Part shown: positions 52,571 to 55,817 of the stretch, piece after piece
Layout of the letters: each line of letters starts with the position of its first letter
How positions within the stretch are numbered: position 1 is the first letter of the stretch
NCBI RefSeq assembly: GCF_000262345.1
Contig: NZ_AJTQ01000169.1
Span: forward strand, 1 to 55,817
Direction: 5' to 3'
Origin: Streptomyces xiaopingdaonensis
GTDB lineage: Bacteria; Actinomycetota; Actinomycetes; Streptomycetales; Streptomycetaceae
Length of the DNA stretch: 55,817 nt
Notes under the pieces: generated by a model
What the model saw: only the letters and a program-made list of their open reading frames with translations
What the model was told of the DNA's origin: nothing
The model's database searches: none
Translations under genes and position numbers: made by a program

Positions 52571-53626
52571 CTACGGCCCCGCCGGTGTCGGGACGGCCGC
52601 GCCCTCGGGTGTGGGACCGGGTGCGAACGAGCCCCCTGCGCCCTCGCTTTCGGAGGAGTCGTCCTCGTCGTCGTCCTCGTCGCCGTCGCCCGGGACGCTC
52701 GGGACGCCCGGGCTCCCTTCCGGGGAGCTGGGCTTGGTGGGCGGTGCCGGGTCCCCGCCGCCCGGTCCGGTGCCGCCGGGTGACGAGGTGCCGACGTCGC
52801 CGCCCGGCGCGGACCAGCCGCGGCCCGAGCAGAAGGAGCGGACCGCGTTCCTGCCGCCGGCCGCTTGCTCCAGCTTGGCGCGCTGCTTGGAGTTGAGCAC
52901 ACCGTCCGCGTACGCCTCGCAGAGCGCGTTGGCGAGCTTGCCGTGGCCCGTGCCGTGCCGGGGGCCGTCGCGGTGCTTGCGGCCGTCGCCGTCCTCGGAG
53001 TCGTCGTCCGCGCCGGGGCTCTTGCTGCCATCGTTCTCGTCGTCGTCGCGCGAGGGCTTGCGCGAGCCGTCCTCGTCCTCCCAACTCCCCGTGCTGCCGG
53101 GGGCGGGCTCGTCCCGCTCGGGGGACCGGAAACCGTCCGGGCTCGAGAGCGGCGAGGCGCTCGCCGCGGGGGCCTCCCCACCGAACGGACTCGGCAGCAC
53201 GCCGGTGCCGGCCGCGACGGCGACGCCGCCGAGCGCGCACCCGGCGAGCGCCACGGCGAAGCCGGCGCGCAACGGCACACCCGCCACCGCCCACCGCGCG
53301 CCGTGCACTCGGCCACGGTCGCGCGCACCCGTCGAGGCGCTGCGGAGCAGCCCGGCCTGTGCGCTGCGGAACGCCTCGACGGCCGCCGTCTCGCCGGGCA
53401 GTTCATCGCCGCCGTGCCGCGGCGAGGGCCCCAGCTGCCGGGCTGCGAGATCGTCCAGGACGGCGTCGAGCCGCGCGTGGCGATCCGCCGCCTGCTCCTC
53501 CTCGGGGCCGCGGCCCGCACCCGTCCCCGCGCTGCGGGCAGGGGAATCCGACGCCGGGGGCAGCGGTCTTCCACGCAGCAGGCGCTCCGCTGCCTCTCCG
53601 TCCAGCCAGCCATACCGGTCCGCCAT
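52571..53626 (-). CDS. single-pass membrane protein paired with ECF sigma factor, acidic extracellular region
   Basis: 351 residues. The N-terminal cytoplasmic part (1-118) holds helix-prone ADRYGWLDGEAAERLLRGRP and HARLDAVLDDLAARQL. One membrane helix spans about 119-143 (LRAGFAVALAGCALGGVAVAAG). Outside is a long Ser/Asp/Glu/Gly-rich stretch broken by a compact segment with two cysteines (LANALCEAYADGVLNSKQRA, AVRSFCSG, residues near 245-280). No zinc-finger anti-sigma motif is seen. The gene lies 46 bp after an ECF sigma gene on the same strand, and its ATG at 53626 has GAGGGA at 6 nt, so an anti-sigma or signal-sensing role is a reasonable but unproven inference. Confidence 0.8.
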   Translation of the reverse strand: MADRYGWLDGEAAERLLRGRPLPPASDSPARSAGTGAGRGPEEEQAADRHARLDAVLDDLAARQLGPSPRHGGDELPGETAAVEAFRSAQAGLLRSASTGARDRGRVHGARWAVAGVPLRAGFAVALAGCALGGVAVAAGTGVLPSPFGGEAPAASASPLSSPDGFRSPERDEPAPGSTGSWEDEDGSRKPSRDDDENDGSKSPGADDDSEDGDGRKHRDGPRHGTGHGKLANALCEAYADGVLNSKQRAKLEQAAGGRNAVRSFCSGRGWSAPGGDVGTSSPGGTGPGGGDPAPPTKPSSPEGSPGVPSVPGDGDEDDDEDDSSESEGAGGSFAPGPTPEGAAVPTPAGP

Positions 53627-53672
53627 CACGTATCCCTCAGCGTTGTCACGACGCTCGGCGTCACACCGAAGG

Positions 53673-54341
53673 TCATGTTTCGCCCCCGTCCGCTCCGGCG
53701 GAGCCACGCCCCGAGGCCCGCCGCAACCTGCCCTTCGGCGGCAGCGCCTGCACCGCCTGCGGCGCCCCGCTCTCCGATTCCTCCAGCAGCTCCGCGAGCT
53801 TGCGCAGTCCGCGGTGGGCCGCGGTGCGCACCGCCCCCGGGCGCTTCCCCAGTACCTCCGCCACGCTCTTCGCGTCGAGCCCCACGACGACGCGCAGCAC
53901 CACGGCCTCGGCCTGGTCCCTGGGGAGGCACGCGATGAGCTCCATCGTCCGCCCGGTGTCGAGCGACTCCAGTGCCTCCTGCGCCGTGTCCGTCTCCCCC
54001 GGCAGCGCGGCGAGTTCGCTCTCGTCGCCGCCGACCGCCGGGCGCCGCCCGCGCATCCGGATGTGGTCGAGCGCCCGGTTGCGCGCGATCCGCGCCGTCC
54101 AGCCGCGGAACCTGTCGCCGTCGCCGTGGAACCGCGCGAGGTCCCTGGCGATCTGGAGCCACGCCTCCGAGGTCACGTCCTCGGCGTCGGCCTCGGGCAC
54201 GAGCGTGCGGACGTACCCCAACAGCCTGGGATGCACGGCGCGGTAGACGGTGCGGAAGGCGTCCTCGTCCCCGTCCTGCGCCGCCCGCACCGCAGCCGTC
54301 AGCTGTGCGTCGTCCCCCTGCACGCTCGTTTCTCGCTCCAC
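53673..54341 (-). CDS. ECF-type RNA polymerase sigma factor
   Basis: 222 residues from GTG 54341. Region 2: AFRTVYRAVHPRLLGYVRTL, EADAEDVTSEAWLQIARDLA, GWTARIARNRALDHIRMRG. Region 4: LIACLPRDQAEAVVLRVVVG, LDAKSVAEVLGKRPGAVRTA, AHRGLRKLAELLE. The C-terminal 35 residues are basic and extend beyond region 4. The start is uncertain: 54341 lies 6 nt after a CAAGTT box (leaderless), while GTG 54323 is also possible with GGAG at 13 nt. Likely co-transcribed with the following membrane protein, which may be its regulator. Confidence 0.9.
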   Translation of the reverse strand: MERETSVQGDDAQLTAAVRAAQDGDEDAFRTVYRAVHPRLLGYVRTLVPEADAEDVTSEAWLQIARDLARFHGDGDRFRGWTARIARNRALDHIRMRGRRPAVGGDESELAALPGETDTAQEALESLDTGRTMELIACLPRDQAEAVVLRVVVGLDAKSVAEVLGKRPGAVRTAAHRGLRKLAELLEESESGAPQAVQALPPKGRLRRASGRGSAGADGGET

Positions 54342-54664
54342 TCCGCGAACTTGCGACGGTCGTTGCTCGGCCACGCCTGGATGTGGGGCCCGTCCCTGCC
54401 GTGCTCGGCCGCTCCGCCCAGGAGCGGCTCGGTGCTCCCCGGCCATACACCCGGGGTCTGCTCGCGCACCAGCTCTTTGCCGATGCGATGCAGCACGCTA
54501 AGGGCAAGTGTGCTCGCTCGTCCATGCCGAGCACCGCGCGGGTCCGTCCTGCCTCCCGGCCCCGGACAGGCGTCGCGTCTCCCGGCGGACGGAGCGCCCC
54601 CGGCATATGCAATGTGGACGACGGCCCAGGCAGCGGGAGTTGGGGACGACCGCGCGAGACACGG

Positions 54665-54785
54665 GTAACAGTTTCGGGCCGCCCGGCGCAGAGGGGAGTA
54701 CGGGCCTGCCAGAGGCACAGCGCGCGCCCGTGCCAGACGACCGGGGTCTCTCCTGTGGGGGGTGGCGACCCCGGTCGTCCTTTGT
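54665..54785 (+). ncRNA. candidate small RNA ending in a strong hairpin
   Basis: No gene ends here, yet a terminator-like stem with 13-bp perfect arms (54736-54748 GACGACCGGGGTC, 54767-54779) is followed by CTTTG. Directly upstream ACGGGC and GCCCGT can form a first stem. A TAACAG box near 54665 could be a promoter element, with TTGGGG about 20 bp before it, which is longer than ideal. The transcript and its extent are guesses. Confidence 0.3.
54736..54779. terminator. 13-bp hairpin in gene-free DNA
   Basis: GACGACCGGGGTC (54736-54748) pairs perfectly with 54767-54779 around an 18-nt loop. It is the only strong terminator-type stem in the window not placed after a protein gene. Confidence 0.75.
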
Positions 54786-55312
54786 ACGCGTTCCGGCGCC
54801 GGGGCGGCCGGTGAGCGGTACCTCACGGGGCCTGGCCGGATCTCGGACTCGTCACCCGCGTTGGTGTCTTCGACACGGCGCCTGTGCTTGATCGCGTATT
54901 CCCGAGCGCCCCTGGGAAGGTTCTGCTGCGCGCCTTGCGGTGCGGCGAAGGACCTCGAATTCGTCCGGTGCGCATGCCGGGTCGGCGCGTTCCGAGAGGT
55001 CGTGCGTCGACACGGCGCCGGAGGAATCCCAGCCCCATTTGCATTTCTTCGTCGCGGCGCTGTGGCTGGGGCGTCGCCCCTCCCGGTGGCCTCCAACGAG
55101 CGCGACGGTTCCGGCGGTTGTCACGTCGTGGCAGACGTGATCACCGAAATTGCGGCGTGAGACCACTGCTTCGAGGTGGGGTTTTTCGAGCACGGCGATA
55201 CCGCCCCCGGACGCGACGTCCGCGGTGGAATGGGGAAGGGCACCAGGGCAGAGCCGCCCGAGAAAGCCGACGGGGCCGCGACTGCTCACGGCGGCTCCCG
55301 CGTCGGCGTCAC

Positions 55313-55817
55313 TCACCCGCCGGTGAGCGTGCGGAAGATGAGGTCGGCGCGCGACTCCGGGGGCGGGGCGCCCGTGCCGCTCGTCGCCCCGTCCGGAGGT
55401 CGTGCGGTGTCGACGGTCCGTGTCGGCGGCGGACCGGTCTCTGCGAGGAGCGGTACGAAGTCGCCGCCGCGCCGGCGCAGTACCAGGTGAGGCCGGCCTT
55501 CGGCGCCGGTGCCGGGGAAGGTGTGCGCCGTGCCGTCCTCGTCGACGAGGGTGAGCGTGACGCCCGTCGCCGCGGCCACCCACCTCGCCATCGTCTCGTC
55601 GGCCCGCTGCCGCCAACCGGCCCGTCCCGCGTGCCGGGCGAGCTCCGCTGCCGCCTCGTGCGCCGGCGCGTCCAGGAGCCCGGCCACGGCGTTCCGTTCG
55701 CCGGGCGGCGGCGCCTGCCCGAGTATCCGCGCCGGATCGCGCCGGACCTGCGCCGCCTGCTCCCGGTGCGCCCGCCGCTCGCCGTCCGGGAGCCCGGCCG
55801 TCTGCGCGGCGTGCTCG
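55313..55817 (-). CDS. C-terminal part of an unidentified protein, possibly OTU/cysteine-protease-like
   Basis: The frame is open to the right edge, so the start lies outside. The visible 167 residues end in a Pro/Thr-rich tail. The segment ADETMARWVAAATGVTLTLV, DEDGTAHTFPG and LVLRRRGGDFVPLL resembles the end of OTU-like peptidase domains in Streptomyces polymorphic toxins, where a final H-(F/Y)-V-P-L carries the catalytic histidine; here the histidine is not in its usual place (GGDFVPL). RDPARILGQAPPPGERNAVA upstream is consistent with a large multidomain protein. The assignment is a weak pattern match. Confidence 0.5.
   Translation of the reverse strand, partial: EHAAQTAGLPDGERRAHREQAAQVRRDPARILGQAPPPGERNAVAGLLDAPAHEAAAELARHAGRAGWRQRADETMARWVAAATGVTLTLVDEDGTAHTFPGTGAEGRPHLVLRRRGGDFVPLLAETGPPPTRTVDTARPPDGATSGTGAPPPESRADLIFRTLTGG

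Larger units (their letters stand above)
54342..55312. other. 971-bp region without a recognised protein gene
   Basis: The largest gene-free interval of the window. It holds a strong hairpin at 54736-54779. The part from about 54850 to 55160 is visibly less GC-rich than the surroundings (ATTTGCATTTCTTCG, CTCGAATTCGTCC), which may indicate DNA of other origin or a decayed gene. Frames on both strands are open, but none has a recognisable domain or a ribosome-binding site. Confidence 0.5.

Noticed and set aside
54299..55096. 265-codon minus-strand frame upstream of the ECF sigma factor
   Set aside because: Overlaps the sigma gene start, has no ribosome-binding site, and the product is a random-looking Arg/Pro sequence.

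Overview
The window comes from the chromosome of a high-GC actinomycete, almost certainly Streptomyces or a close relative. Codons end mostly in G or C, GTG starts and 4-bp GTGA overlaps are common, and many genes appear to start at the 5' end of their transcript, just downstream of a TANNNT -10 box. An AfsQ1/AfsQ2/SigQ system, a mycothiol-dependent formaldehyde dehydrogenase and an L,D-transpeptidase lipoprotein fit this. From memory, the gene order resembles the core segment of S. coelicolor between its SCO4866-type sigma factor and accA2; I could not check this by alignment. No transposase, integrase, phage gene, CRISPR array, rRNA or confident tRNA was seen.

Layout. 1-11039: end of an acyl-CoA carboxylase alpha chain, a DeoR regulator, a quinone reductase, purine nucleoside phosphorylase, a PGM2-type sugar phosphomutase, deoxyribose-phosphate aldolase and an aldehyde dehydrogenase coupled to a truncated ALDH-like protein. 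11040-17096: HxlR regulator, alanine-type aminotransferase, formaldehyde detoxification pair and a uridine-kinase-like protein. 17097-22608: sigQ divergent from afsQ1-afsQ2-lipoprotein, then VanZ-like, PspC-like and small secreted proteins. 22751-35021: adenosine deaminase, a LysR/MFS pair, and a leftward nucleoside operon (BmpA lipoprotein, ABC ATPase, two permeases, cytidine deaminase, thymidine phosphorylase). 35169-43643: M20 amidohydrolase and a nonulosonate (sialic acid/Kdn type) cell-wall glycopolymer cluster in two divergent arms. 43700-46752: gluconate permease, kinase and GntR regulator. 46760-55817: amidase, stand-alone methylmalonyl-CoA-mutase-type catalytic subunit, L,D-transpeptidase, and an ECF sigma factor with a single-pass acidic membrane protein.

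How the genes work together. Nucleosides would be imported by the BmpA-type ABC transporter and deaminated by Add and Cdd. Phosphorylases (PNP, DeoA) would cleave them to base and (deoxy)ribose-1-phosphate. The PGM2-type mutase would make the 5-phosphate, DeoC would split it to glyceraldehyde-3-phosphate and acetaldehyde, and the adjacent aldehyde dehydrogenase would oxidise the acetaldehyde. Four separate transcription units of this pathway carry the same palindrome, CTACGCGCGTAG or a close variant, next to their promoters. I consider this the most interesting signal here: a nucleoside-catabolism regulon whose regulator is not identified.

Other points to follow up are the ALDH/degenerate-ALDH pair, an ABC ATPase gene whose only sensible start is ATT, the split mutase, and a possible small RNA ending in a strong hairpin near 54.7 kb.
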